NCBI RefSeq assembly: GCF_910592395.1
Contig: NC_088315.1
Span: forward strand, 12,404,501-12,468,500
Length of the DNA stretch: 64,000 nucleotides
From: Lineus longissimus
Lineage: Eukaryota > Nemertea > Pilidiophora > Heteronemertea > Lineidae
Reading direction: 5' to 3'
Position 1 is the first letter of the stretch; every line of letters starts with the position of its first letter. The notes below the pieces were generated by a model. The model was given only the letters and a program-made list of their open reading frames with translations. It was not told where the DNA came from and did not search any database. Below, one piece after another: positions 22,572 through 32,765 of this stretch. The position numbers and the translations under genes are program-made.

Positions 22572-23927
22572 AGTGAATGAAACACATTACTTCCAGGTGT
22601 GCATAATTAATTAAGGCCCTCCTGCTTTTATGATTGCATGACATGTACAGATAAACCTGATCTACATCACAACTTTTGCTGAACCCGCCGCCTGGTTCTA
22701 ACAAGCCAGTTGCTAGCCTGATTAGGTAATCAAGTTGTCAAACACATAATTGGCTATATCTTCAAAATGGATGGAGCTAATTGCATTTGGTTTTCGGTAT
22801 TGTATAAAGTGTTAGGTACACTTTTGAAATCGTCTTACAGCAGAAAATGGCAAAAAACCTTGATATATGGCCTTTAAAGGTGTACATCAAAATCGAGGTT
22901 TGATTGTCCGATGTCTTGAATGCTTCGCCAGAAGTTTCAATGAGTGCGCGCCTCGTGCGTGCGTACATTTATGCATTGAGAATGCACTCTGTGTACAGGA
23001 GCAACGTCTCCCAGCGATTTTACAGTACCAATATCATTCTGTCATGTACAAAGTTTGTGAGAATATTTAGGACTGTTTTCAATGATCTGTGTGACAGTAA
23101 GTTGTAGGTTTTAGGTCTCTGTGTAAGACCATGTTGCAGGGAAGACAAATTTGAGGACATTTGTATACTACAAGTATGGTTATGATGTACTGTTTCTGAT
23201 TGTGACACATGTTTGTACTATTTCAGAAAACCCCATGTTATGGTGTTAAAAAGTATAAGAAATCGACTCCCGACTTGTTGAGTTTTTCCACCCCTGTCTC
23301 CACCAGATAGGACAAACATGCACACGGGAATCACTAAAAAATATGTCCGCTTAGAACTGGTGACATCACGAAAAGATATCTACATCCCTCGAAATCGCTC
23401 ACAGCGAAGGAATTTGTTCACATTTTTCATCTCCAAACCCGGCTAAAACCTTCGGTAATAAACCTTCATCCACGTTTCTTGTCATGTTTAAGATGATGTA
23501 CGGATAAGTGCCAGCCGCGTGATGTAGTCAATCTTATTTGTATCACCCTGTATGATCACACCGCTCTGTAGCTCACTTAGGCCCCGTGTGGTGGCGTAGT
23601 AAGCGGAGCGCTGATTGGTCCATATCATGGGTGTGTGGTGGGCGTGTCGTGACGTGCATGCCCATATTTGGGAGATCAGTAATGTACACTGGAGGCGAGG
23701 TATGACTGGGTTGTTCTAAAATATAGATTGTTGAATCGGATATGCGACTGATTTCTAAACTACCGTCAAATTCCGATCTGATCATGTAAAAATAACCTCC
23801 AAATATTGGATCGTAACCACCTTAGATTCCAATGGCATTATTTCATGTTTTTATGCATTTTTAGGACTGATTCCAAGGTTTATCACTGGTTCCAAGGTTT
23901 CACTGATTTCAAGCTTTATCAACTACA

Positions 23928-24319
23928 ATAATGAAACTGATAAATAGATCAATGATATTTTTTGGCCAATTCAATTACTGGTAATTGTAATTCAAGAAAG
24001 TACATTTCAGAATGATTTAGGGTAACGATTTAATCAATTATTTGGAACCAACTGAAATTTATTCAGTTATGTCATCAGGTGTATTTTATATCGTCCCTTT
24101 TTATTTTTTTTTATTTATTGAGTTTATTCAGAGGGCGCCGCGTGTATATTTATACACATTATGGCTGCCCTCGCACACTATTACATATATATAATAACAA
24201 ACGATGGACGGTGCAGATGAACAAGAAATACAAAAGTTGCTGATTCAATTATACCAATAATACAAAGTAAGTAGCGCCGGCGTAAGTAGCTGTGGGTATA
24301 CAGTCAAGAATAATTACCA
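23928..24319 (-). repeat. Probable 3' end of an unidentified non-LTR retroelement (minus strand)
   Basis: Read on the minus strand, about 24200-24090 ends ...GCGCCCTCTGAATAAACTC, with a second AATAAA and then an A-rich tail with two non-A breaks. This is the pattern of a retroposed RNA 3' end. No associated frame was found. The rest of the interval holds nothing recognised. Confidence 0.4.
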
Positions 24320-25808
24320 AGACCAAGAAACGATCTGCCATTTCCCCAGTACTCAGGTCTCTACATTGGCTTCTATGGCAAGCGGAGTGTCCAGTAATTA
24401 AAAAAACCTAGATTTATTCAAAAAAACCTGGTTTTTTACCTAATAAACTAAGTCTATTTGGAAAAAATATAGTTTTTTTTAAAACAACCTTGTTTATTAG
24501 CTAATAAACCGAGTTTCTTTAATAAAACCAAGTTTTTTACCTAATAAACCTTGTTTCTATCCACAAACGTCAGGTTTAACAAATAAACTTGGTTTTATTC
24601 CCTAAAATATAAGTTTTTCATCCAGTGGTAATAAACTTAGTTTTATAGCAAAGAATCTTGGTTTATTAACAATAACTGGACAAATGGCCAATAAACCTAC
24701 CTTTTTACGTAAAAAACTTGGTTTTATACAAAACAACTTAGTTTTTTGCAATAAAACCTGGTTTTGTTGTAAAAATGTAGGTCGTTTTGAATAACTGGAC
24801 AAACGGCGTGCAAAAACCTACTTTCTATCGAGAAACTTGTATTTTCTACCTCGCCCCATGTACACAAATCTGCGATGTTATCGGGACGAGGATGGGCAAC
24901 CTCGGCACCACGTGGTACTAATGCTGCACTGCACTGCACTCTGTAAGCTAGTTAGTGAGGCCCTAACCTCATCCCAGATAACTCAATGTAGGTAGGATCG
25001 AGGTTTAAAAATGTAAGTTTTCTAATAAACCAGTTTTTTTTTTAAAACTAGGTTTATTAGTAATAAACTTAGTTTTTTTAAATAAACTAGGTTGTTTTGG
25101 TAATAAACCTTGTTTTATTGAATAAATGAACATTTCTGTACAGAAACTTACATTTTATACGATTATGTGGTAAAAACCAAGTTTTTTAGGTGATAAACCA
25201 GGTTTTTTAGCATAAAATGTTAGTTTCTGTTAAAAAACCTACTTTATTAGGAAAGAAAGTAAAAAAAACTTGGTTTTATTAAAGAAACTCGGTTTATTAG
25301 CTAATAGACAAGGTTGTTTTAAAAAAACCTATATTTTTTCCAAATAAACTTAGTTTATTAGGTAAAAAACCAGTTTTTTTAAAATAAATCTAGGTTTATT
25401 TAATAACTGGACACTCCGCTTGCCATAGGCTTCCTGTGCAACAGCGCATCAACTACAAGGTTCTCCTTCTTTCTTACAAGTGTCTTCACCAACTTGCTCC
25501 CCAATACCTTTCAGAACTTCTCACCGTTCATACCGTTTCTCGAACTCTGCGCTCTTCATCGGCCGTTCTTCTGTCTATCCCAAAGGCCAATGTCATGTCA
25601 GTCGGTGGTAGAGCATTTTCAATTGGAGCCCCTCAGCTGTGGAACAAACTTCCTTCAACTGTTAGGAACTGCAGCTCTCTGTTATCTTTCAAGGGACAAC
25701 TTAAACATTTGCTTTTTAAAGAGGCCTATCAAGCGCTTTGAGCGGCCAGTTAATGGTTGGATACTGCGCTAAATAAGACTCGTATTATTATTATTATTAT
25801 ATTATAAT
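24320..25808 (+). pseudogene. 5'-truncated CR1/L2-type LINE 3' fragment, split by insertion
   Basis: The C-terminal part of a LINE ORF2 starts near 24330 (PVLRSLHWLP...), is interrupted at 24374-25427, and continues VQQRINYKVLLLSYKCLH...LAPQYL...GGRAFSIGAPQLWNKLP to a TGA near 25741. The same domain is in the fragment at 48480-49140, where WLPVRERIIFKLLLLTFK is unbroken. It encodes the region after the reverse transcriptase fingers and palm, with no catalytic residues left. The 3' end carries a short untranslated stretch and a (TTA)n tail at about 25787-25808, typical of CR1/L2 elements. It is dead by truncation. Confidence 0.85.
24374..25427. mobile_element. Foldback-like element made of ~38 degenerate AAACCTAGTTT units (6-bp TSD GGCTTC)
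   Basis: Ends are inverted: TATGGCAAGCGGAGTGTCCA at the left and its reverse complement at the right, continuing with few mismatches to about 45 bp. GGCTTC flanks both sides (24368-24373 and 25428-25433), and the host LINE codons read straight on when the insert is ignored. The interior is two blocks, about 24405-24845 and 25010-25405, of a degenerate ~22-bp unit, roughly AAAC(C/T)NNGTTTTTT, each a partial palindrome. A spacer of about 160 bp separates them. TAACTGGACAAA words inside echo the ends. A related copy starts near 62539. No coding capacity. Confidence 0.85.
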
Positions 25809-25824
25809 ACATATATTCGTAAGG

Positions 25825-26763
25825 TTAGAAGGTGAAACGCTTTGTTTGAATAAAAAAATTGTGTACAAGAGTAAATATAGATGTGCTCAAATTGGGGATA
25901 TCTTGAATGCCATAGATTAACAAATTTACAGTTTCTCTTTTTGACAACCTCGGGAGACGGATTGTTGAACCCTCTAATGTGATAGCTAGATTTGTTAGTA
26001 ATAAATTCCTGGATTCCGCATAGCGAGGACAGTCTAGGAAATAGTGAGTGTAGGTTTCGTTGGCCAATTGGCAAGCACAACGTTTACTTTGGAGTATATT
26101 TCGTCTCCCGAGGTCGTCATTGAGTGTTGTAAAATTAATACGAAATCTACACAATAGCTGAGAACACCTTCGCAGTCCTACCCCAAAATCACGCCGAGTT
26201 TGAGGGAAGTAAAGCTTTTATAGTTGCATTTAAAAGAGTCAATCGATGTACTGGTCCTGAGAGGACGTGGGAGAGAATTCCATAATGCTATACTAGATAT
26301 TGTAAAGCTCGATTCAACCAGTTTCAATCTACATCGAGGGACTGGGATGTGATCTGCGTTGCGAAGGTTCATTTGAAAGTGTTGGCCTGGACTTGTGCCC
26401 AGAAGTAAATTTTGTAGGTAGAGTGGACTAGTTCCATGGATAATTTTGTAACTTAAGCTTGCCTGAAAATAAGCTCGACTGGCTTTTAAGGTGGACCAGC
26501 CGAGCTCCTCCAAGAGTTTTGAATAACTTGAACCCTGAATAGCACCAGTTATAATCAGAGCTGCTTTGTATTGAAGTTGCTCAAGCTTGTTAGTATTGGC
26601 CACAGATAAGGCGCAATACACCTGACATCCATAATCTAAGATTGACCTCATCATTGTAAAATACAATACAACCAATGTTTGGCGTGGAACGGATCTAGAT
26701 AAAATTCTTAGAATGTTTAATCTTTGGTAGGATCTGCTTAGGATGTTGTCAATATGAGGACTC
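25825..26763 (-). pseudogene. LINE ORF2, C-terminal part
   Basis: From the SINE junction the frame runs SPHIDNILSRSYQRLNILR... through RSILDYGCQVYCALSVANTN, KLEQLQYKAALIITGAIQGS and FTISSIALWNSLPRPLRTS, the usual post-palm region of CR1-like ORF2. A frameshift near 26175 moves to the last segment, CRFRINFTTLNDDLGRRN, which ends with a Cys-x-Cys...His-x4-Cys pattern (CACQLANETYTHYFLDCPRY), as in the C-terminal zinc-knuckle-like motif of several LINE clades. The stop is at 25825-25827. The last ~16 bases to the (TTA)n tail form a very short 3' untranslated region. Confidence 0.85.
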
Positions 26764-27067
26764 CTAGGAGCCGCTGTGGTGTAGTGGCTTGGACTCTCGA
26801 CCAGCGGTCAAGAGGTCCCGGGTTCGATCCCCACTGTCGGCGTGAGACTGTAGGCTGGTCTCTCTGTCTTACTTGCCTCTCTGCACCCAGGTGTATAAAT
26901 GGGTACCGGTCAGAAATGCTCAGATTGTAGCGCTGGTGGAGCAGCTCATCTGAGGTCTACTGAAAGGTTTCAGGACAAACTGGGGTTAAAGTGTAAAGTC
27001 GGATGACAATCTATATCGTAGTTGATATCAGACTATAAACCCTAAACTTTAAACTTTAACTTTAACA
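26764..27067 (+). mobile_element. tRNA-derived SINE
   Basis: The head folds like a tRNA gene. An A-box-like TGGTGTAGTGG is at 26777-26787 and a B box GGTTCGATCC is at 26821-26830, the internal RNA polymerase III promoter elements. A ~200-bp tRNA-unrelated body follows and the 3' end is CTTTAAACTTTAACTTTAA. It interrupts LINE ORF2, and the LINE codons on both sides become contiguous when it is ignored. No clear target duplication remains. As a SINE it would depend on a LINE for movement; which one is unknown. Confidence 0.85.
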
Positions 27068-27841
27068 GTTAAGGTTTCGGGTAAAAGTCATACCTAGATG
27101 GGTATGTAAATCAACAGCTTGGATAAAATTACCACAAAACATGAAAGGAGGTATTACCGATGCATTTACCTTGAGAGAAAAAAGCATGAAGACTGTTTTA
27201 GTTAGATTAAATGTGATAAGCCATTTGATTGACCATCTCTCTATACGGACAAGATCTTCTGATATTCTATCTATTGTGGTTATGATGTCATCGTTACTTT
27301 CCATTAGCGATGCATCATCCGCAAAAAGGTTGCTGGTGCAGATCTGATCTTCAGTAATGTCATTGATACATAGCAAAAAAGTATGGGTCCTAGAACCGAA
27401 CCTTGGGGAACCCCAGCATGAATGAAGGAATAACTTGATTTTGCACCATTTAATATGACACACTGTGTTCGACCATTTAAATAAGACCTGAACCAATCTA
27501 AAAGACTACCCTTTATGCCATTGTTTTCCAATTTCACAAGAAGACCTCGGTTCCATACTAGCCTTGCTAATATCCATGAAAATTGCTTATGTTTCCTGCC
27601 CCTTATCGTAAGCCTGTAGAATGTCATTTGTGATTTGGATGAGCTGGTTACATGTGGAGTCGTTTGGCATAAAGCCTGGTTGCCTAGAAGAGATGAGGCC
27701 ATTACTAGTTATGTAGTGCATTAGCTTATTTGCAACCAGTCGCTCAAACACCTTTGAAATACAACAGAGCAGGGAGATGGGTCTATAGTTTTTTGGGTTG
27801 TTTTTACATCCCTTCTTGAAAACTGGAATAACGTTTGACAC
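27068..27841 (-). pseudogene. LINE ORF2, reverse transcriptase core
   Basis: Reverse transcriptase motifs appear in order over three frames: VIPVFKKGCKNNPKNYRPIS with LLCCISKVFERLV, then SRQPGFMPNDSTCNQL, then (after a frameshift near 27590) GVPQGSVLGPILF, then (after another near 27400) NLFADDASL, whose ADD holds the catalytic aspartates. The segment ends at LHTHLGMTFTRNLN, where the SINE is inserted. This catalyses target-primed reverse transcription in intact relatives. A TGA replaces a tryptophan codon at 27847-27845, just before this segment. Confidence 0.88.
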
Positions 27842-27844
27842 CTT

Positions 27845-29240
27845 TCAGTGCACCGGGTAAACACCATGCAAAATAGCATAGTTAAATACATCACACCATT
27901 CCTTTGAAAAGTTTCGGAATACACGCTTTAAAAACAGATTGCCAATGAGATCTGGGCCAGTTGCTTTGGAGACATTCAACCCCTTTAAGACCGTCTCAAT
28001 ATCAGCTGGGGTGAATGACATAGTATCTAAAGTAGCATCTGTAAGTAAGGTTACTGGTGGCGTTTTTACCATGTCGGCGTCCAAACGGCTCTGTTCAACA
28101 AAGAAGCTATTTAACAGCGAGCATTTTCCGTGGTCGTCAAAGATCTTCTTACCATTATCGTCTTTAAGAAAGACAATACCATCATTTGATTTCTTATTAG
28201 TCAGGTCTCCTATTACTGACACCCACTTTTGGGATGCTACTGTAGCATCTGACAGATTATCGACTAATGATTGGTAATAACTGCTTTTGGCCTGAGAAAT
28301 TGCTTTCTCACAATCTATTGTGGCTTGCTTGTGGGTAGCCCAGGCTGCTGCAGTCTTAAGCGTTTTGGCACGACGAAATAATCTGTGTTTAACATTGATA
28401 ACATGTCTGATTGAGTTTTTAAACCATGATTTGTCCCTTTTCTTAACAGTGATCGTGGTCAGTTGGGTATTTTCCTTGATTATACGTAGAAGATTGTCCA
28501 CCCACTTATCTACATTTTCCTGTGCAGTTGGACCAGAGAGACAAGTTCTCCAATCAAATGCCGCTAGGGCTAGTTGTAAGGTATCAATATTTGTTCTTTC
28601 CAAATTATAAAATTGCTTAACGTATCTTTTTCTTTGACAGGTTAATTGAAGACTAGCACTAATCATATTGTGATCGCACCGCAAAATAGGTGGGCTTGCC
28701 CAGACATCACTCACAATACCAGGCGTGTCAGTGATAATTAGATCAATAAGGCTTGCAGAATCAACAGTCACTCTGGTTGGCTCCTTAATAAATTGGACCA
28801 TACCACTTCTAATAACATAATCGTACAATCGAATCCCTAACGGATTATTTCTTTGAAGGGGATACCACGATGAAGATTTGGCATTAAAGGCGCCAGTTAA
28901 TATTATACAAATAGGATTATTGATATTAACAGCATCAACAGTTGTCACGAGATAGTCAATGAAATCATCAGCCAGTGCAGCTGGCATATCCGGTGGTGCA
29001 TAAAATGTGCCTAACATAAAACACCCTTTAGGTGTAAAAATACACATCCAGAGAACCTCAAACAAGTGTGTTTCAAATTCAGTACAATGCTTGAAGGCCA
29101 TGTCTTGTCTGACATATAAGGCTATACCTCCTCCTTCTCTATCTCTGTCCTTACGGATAACATTGAAATTAGGAATGTCAATAATAGAGTTATCAATAGA
29201 ATCATCCAACCAGGTTTCAGTGACGGCTACTAACGCACTA
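27845..29240 (-). pseudogene. LINE ORF2, AP-endonuclease and start of reverse transcriptase
   Basis: The frame resumes after the Harbinger insertion as ALVAVTETWLDDSIDNS, the TETWL motif of the apurinic-like endonuclease. It continues through REGGGIALYVRQDM, ILTGAFNAKSSSWYP (normally GDFN), SLIDLIITDT and a CDHNMISASL segment equivalent to the SDH motif. The acidic residue of GDFN is Ala here, and Ser of SDH is Cys, so nicking would probably be impaired even without the stops. A linker leads to FTPADIETVLKGLNVSKATGPD, the start of the reverse transcriptase domain. It ends at TGA 27847-27845, with the same frame continuing beyond. Confidence 0.9.
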
Positions 29241-29502
29241 TTGGACCTGTTTCATGAAGCTTAATGGAATTCCTTTAGGCCTAAAGGCACGTTAACGACG
29301 TTCCTCAAAGGACCTAGCCGTTTCATAAAGCTTCCATTAACTATCTAGGTTAATGGTGGCTTTAACGAGTGTTTCAGGTAGTGCCATTAACCTTCCTTTA
29401 GTTAACAGAGTTCCTTTTAATCTGAAGGACGTTCGGGGCTCCTTCAAGCTTCCTTTACGAGTTCTTTCTGCCTTCGGTCGTCGAGCAGAGTGGACGTGCC
29501 AT

Positions 29503-30531
29503 CATGCTGCGCTTAATACGAGAGCGTGAGAGACGCGCTATTCGGCGAGAGAGGATATTCCGTGATCGATTTGACCCAAATGATTCGATGCGGGAGGATT
29601 TATTTATGAAACGATACAGATTTCCAAAAAACATTTGAATCGATTTTTGTAGAGAGCTTTCGGCGGAGCTTCAGCATCCGAAAGAGAGGAACCACGCCCT
29701 TACTGTGTCAATGCAAGTATGCACTGCGTTGCGTTTTTTGCCAGTGGCAATAACCAGTCGAGTGTTGGGGACAATCATCACATTAGTGTGTCAAGCGCTT
29801 CACGATGCATAAATGCAGTTTCCTCTGCTTTGGCGGCTCGTATCGATCAACACGTGTACTTCCCGAACAATCTACAGCATGTGAAGGCGAAGTTTTTCGA
29901 AAAAACGGAGTTTCCCCGCGTGATTGGGTCGATTGATGGGACCCACGTCCGCATCAGCAAACCAAGCATCAACGAAAATATATACGTGAATCGAAAGGGG
30001 TTTCACAGCATCAATGCGATGCTTGTGTGTGACTGGGACATGATAATAAATAACTGTGTAGCCCGTTTTCCTGGTGGAACACACGATTCCTACGTCCTTC
30101 ACAGTTCAGCACTAGGCCGAGAATTCGAGAGAAATCCACCAAATGGTTGGCAATTGGGAGATTCTGGGTATCCTTCCAAGAGATGGATTATGACACCTCT
30201 TGGTAATGCTCAAACACGACAGGAAAAACATTATCAACGGAGGCAATGTAAAGCTAGGAGCATCATTGAGCGTTGCAATGGATTGTTGAAGCAACGCTTC
30301 AGATGCCTCAGGAAGGAGCTACATTACACTCCTGCAAAAGCATCTATGGTAATTCAGTCTTGCTGTGCTCTTCACAATGTTTCCGTCAGATACAAGTTGC
30401 CAGTCTTACATGATCCGGATAGTACAGAGGATGATACCTCTGATAGTGATGCTGGGGATGACGAGTTTCCTCCAAGGTACAATGACATGAACGGAAACCA
30501 AATAAGAGAGGAATTGGTTGCAACATTATAG
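29503..30531 (+). pseudogene. HARBI1-like Harbinger transposase (DDE nuclease), one in-frame stop
   Basis: Cut-and-paste nuclease of PIF/Harbinger elements. The frame starts MLRLIRERERRAIRRERI at 29503 and runs 343 codons to TAG at 30531. A TGA at 29636-29638 interrupts it where copy 2 has a cysteine codon; an internal Met at 29719 opens a 270-codon remainder. The catalytic triad is visible: Asp in RVIGSIDGTHVRI, Asp in QLGDSGYPSKRW, Glu in SIIERCNGLLKQRF. The last 50 residues are acidic (DSTEDDTSDSDAGDDE), ending NGNQIREELVATL. In zebrafish-type systems this protein needs the Myb-like partner for nuclear import and DNA binding; that partner is encoded convergently at 32449-30852. Confidence 0.93.
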
Positions 30532-30851
30532 ACTGATTCATGGGGATAAGGGACCATCTCAAAGTAAAAGTAAAGCCAAAAATATTCGTTTATTTATCAA
30601 TGACCCCCCCCCCCCTTTGAAAGTACAAAAGTGGGAGTCCTATGGCTTTAACATAGAAAAGGTGACTTGTGTGGTGAAGCCACAAATTTATCAAAACAAC
30701 TGAATTTGGCCCTTTGGAGCAGTGACCCCCTCCCCCAAACTAAAAATAATAGATTTTGGCTTCACATTTATTTTGAGATGGTCCTTGAGTGATTAGAAGG
30801 AAAACTCTTGATTATGACAATAAAATTTAATGAACTCTGTTAACTCAATAT
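30532..30851. other. Intergenic spacer between convergent Harbinger genes
   Basis: About 320 bp with a C-run at about 30605-30615. AATAAA-like words on each strand could serve transcript ends; no gene. Confidence 0.5.
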
Positions 30852-32449
30852 TCAATTCATTTGAATACATGAACCACCTGTCTCCTGATTCACAATGTAC
30901 TGAGAGCTTGTAGAGGGCATGACGTACTGACTTTGCGGTACCAGATACGAACTATTTGACAACTCTAATGCAAGACGCTGCTGCTCGCATTCGAACCTTT
31001 GCTTCTCGATCGAAAGTCTTTCTTTTTCAATTTCAAGTCTTTGTTTTTCGATGCTCAGTCGCTCCTCCTCAATGCGTAAGATTGGGTCATCGGGTTCAAC
31101 TGTGGTCGCAGGCTTCTTTGAAGTCTGATTAGGAGAGTTTCGCTTTGCCTTTGGACTTCGGTGGTGCTGATACTGTAGCCGCCGTTTCTTCATCCTCAGT
31201 TCCCTTGTCTTCTGGCACACAAAACCTCTTGTTTTGGGAGGGTCCAAACTGGATTTTGTCTTCCAGACTGTCTTCAATTCCTAAAAGAAGTTAAAGAAAT
31301 GTCCATACAGTATTGTTGTGTAATAAAATATTCTATGATAATAGCATTTTAGTGATCATTTTTTATTCATTTAATGTTTACTTATTGTGACGCAACGTCA
31401 TGGCGTCATCTCACCATGCCTCTGCCGCATCTATGCTGGGCCGCACACGAGGGACCTTTTCACAATTTGGAATCTTCGTTGAGACCAAAAGGCCCCTCAT
31501 TTGTGGCCAGGATAAACTACTTTTCCTCAGGCATGGTCGCCATTATAGGAGAAACAAGCACACCTTGCCCACCCAAGGCCTCTTCTTGGTCCCAATGAAG
31601 CATCCATAACAACACGAAATCTATTTCATATGTTCCTTCTCAACAATGTCAGGGTAGAGAAGGTTTCATCTTCTTTGCCATGGCGGAAGTGCTACAATAT
31701 CTTCATACAAACGCCTGCTTCTGGCCGGGGGGGGGGGGGCGTTCAATATGTTTTCCGAAACTTACCAGAATAACTCTCAGGTGGAAGTATCAGTGCAACC
31801 TTCTTGTCCTTCTCCGAGAAGTTCGCTGTTAGTTCCTCCAACTCAACTTCACGTGTCCCACCCCCTGTTTTGTTTATTGCCTCCTTTGCTTTCGATAGCG
31901 CCTTCGTCAACATCTTCTTCACCCGTACAAGTTCGTTGCTCCATTTCTGCTTTATCTCGATATCACGGTTATTGCCTTCGGAGTTTATGCGGGTCAGTAG
32001 ATCCTGAAAAGATGTAATGTGATTGCTGGATAACCATCCCTGCTGGGATTTAACTACATAGGCCTATGTGAAACACAACCATTCAAAGGGGGGGGGGGGG
32101 GTACAACCATGGGATGCTCGCGTACACGAACCTGACTGCGCCGGGGAAAAAAAGGCGTTTCCCTATATAAAAGATGGGGAATTACATTTGGAATGAATAC
32201 ATTGTATGTGCCTCCAGTATGAAAGAAATGAAACCTGAACGCGGTGGTCCATGATACATTGTGCATACGGTGCGCCAAAAATGGGGATATTGATGAAGCC
32301 CTTACCTCATATAGCTTTTTCTTCTTCTCCAAAGTTACCGTCGAGCAAAATTGCGAAGTGAGGACGCCGTAGTGCTCGCCGTAAAAGTCAAGCAAGATAC
32401 CGACCTCATCGTCCGTCCAATTCTTTGCTCGCCCACGCTTGGTTGTCAT
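30852..32449 (-). pseudogene. Harbinger Myb/SANT-like DNA-binding protein, three exons
   Basis: Exon 1 (32449-32306) encodes MTTKRGRAKNWTDDEVGILL...EKKKKLYE and ends at a GTAAGG donor. Exon 2 (32003-31766) follows a TTTTCAG acceptor, continues DLLTRINSEGNNRDIEIKQK and ends at a GTAAGT donor in phase 1. Exon 3 starts at 31280 after a TTTTAG acceptor and stays in phase as GIEDSLEDKIQFGPSQ. Together exons 1-2 form a Myb/SANT trihelix-like domain (NWTDDE...KQKWSNELVRVKK). The end of exon 3 encodes a heptad-rich coiled coil (RIEEERLSIEKQRLEIEKER) but in another frame, so one indel or an unseen splice lies in exon 3 around 31140-31230. The protein would bind element ends and recruit the transposase. 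Confidence 0.8.
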
Positions 32450-32765
32450 TTGCCAAAATGCTTGTCAAACACGCTGCACGAAGGGCCTATATCCAACATA
32501 ATTACATCACATAACGAACCGGCAGAGTGCCTCTGAGCAGATATTACCGCATTTCAATTGAATTCCGACTAAGCGTTCGAGTAAATTTTAATGGGCGCTT
32601 GGTGGGTGAACCGTAGATTCACCTGCTAAAGGAAGGGCAGGCTTAAGGTACCTTCAAGCCAGTTTGTGAAACGCTCTGATTTTGTTCCTTTAAATTTTAA
32701 ATAACTCCTTCCTTTATGGTTCCTTAAAGGAACTCCTTTAAAAAGTTTTATGAAACAGGCCCCTG

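Larger units (their letters stand above)
21036..23927. mobile_element. Inverted-repeat element carrying a THAP gene
   Basis: 21036-21106 (GTAGTTGATAAAGCTTGGAA...) and the inverted 23866-23927 form imperfect terminal repeats of about 60-70 bp that contain a repeated CCTTGGAA(C/T) word. They enclose a THAP-domain frame and an acidic frame. THAP domains occur in P-element- and Kolobok-type transposases. No target duplication is evident, so true ends may lie further out; a DDE catalytic region was not found. Confidence 0.55.
29244..32762. mobile_element. PIF/Harbinger DNA transposon, copy 1
   Basis: The termini are GACCTGTTTCATGAAGC at the left and the inverse of GGGCCTGTTTCATAAAAC at the right, with extra 'gtttcataaagcttccattaa' copies inside the left end. 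It has two convergent genes: a HARBI1-like transposase (plus) and a three-exon Myb/SANT-like protein (minus), the standard Harbinger pair. The target duplication is CTG: right copy intact at 32763-32765, left copy TTG at 29241-29243. With CTG as target, LINE ORF2 reads in frame across the site. Length is 3,519 bp. Confidence 0.9.

Noticed and set aside
24374-25427. CRISPR-like array
   Set aside because: Repeats are short, degenerate and in both orientations, there are no constant spacers, and the organism is an animal. The unit lies inside a transposon with target duplications.
26764-26845. Functional tRNA gene
   Set aside because: A and B boxes are present, but acceptor pairing is poor and a long non-tRNA body follows, as in a SINE.
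27939-28610. Plus-strand frames opposite LINE ORF2
   Set aside because: They are antisense shadows of the LINE coding sequence.
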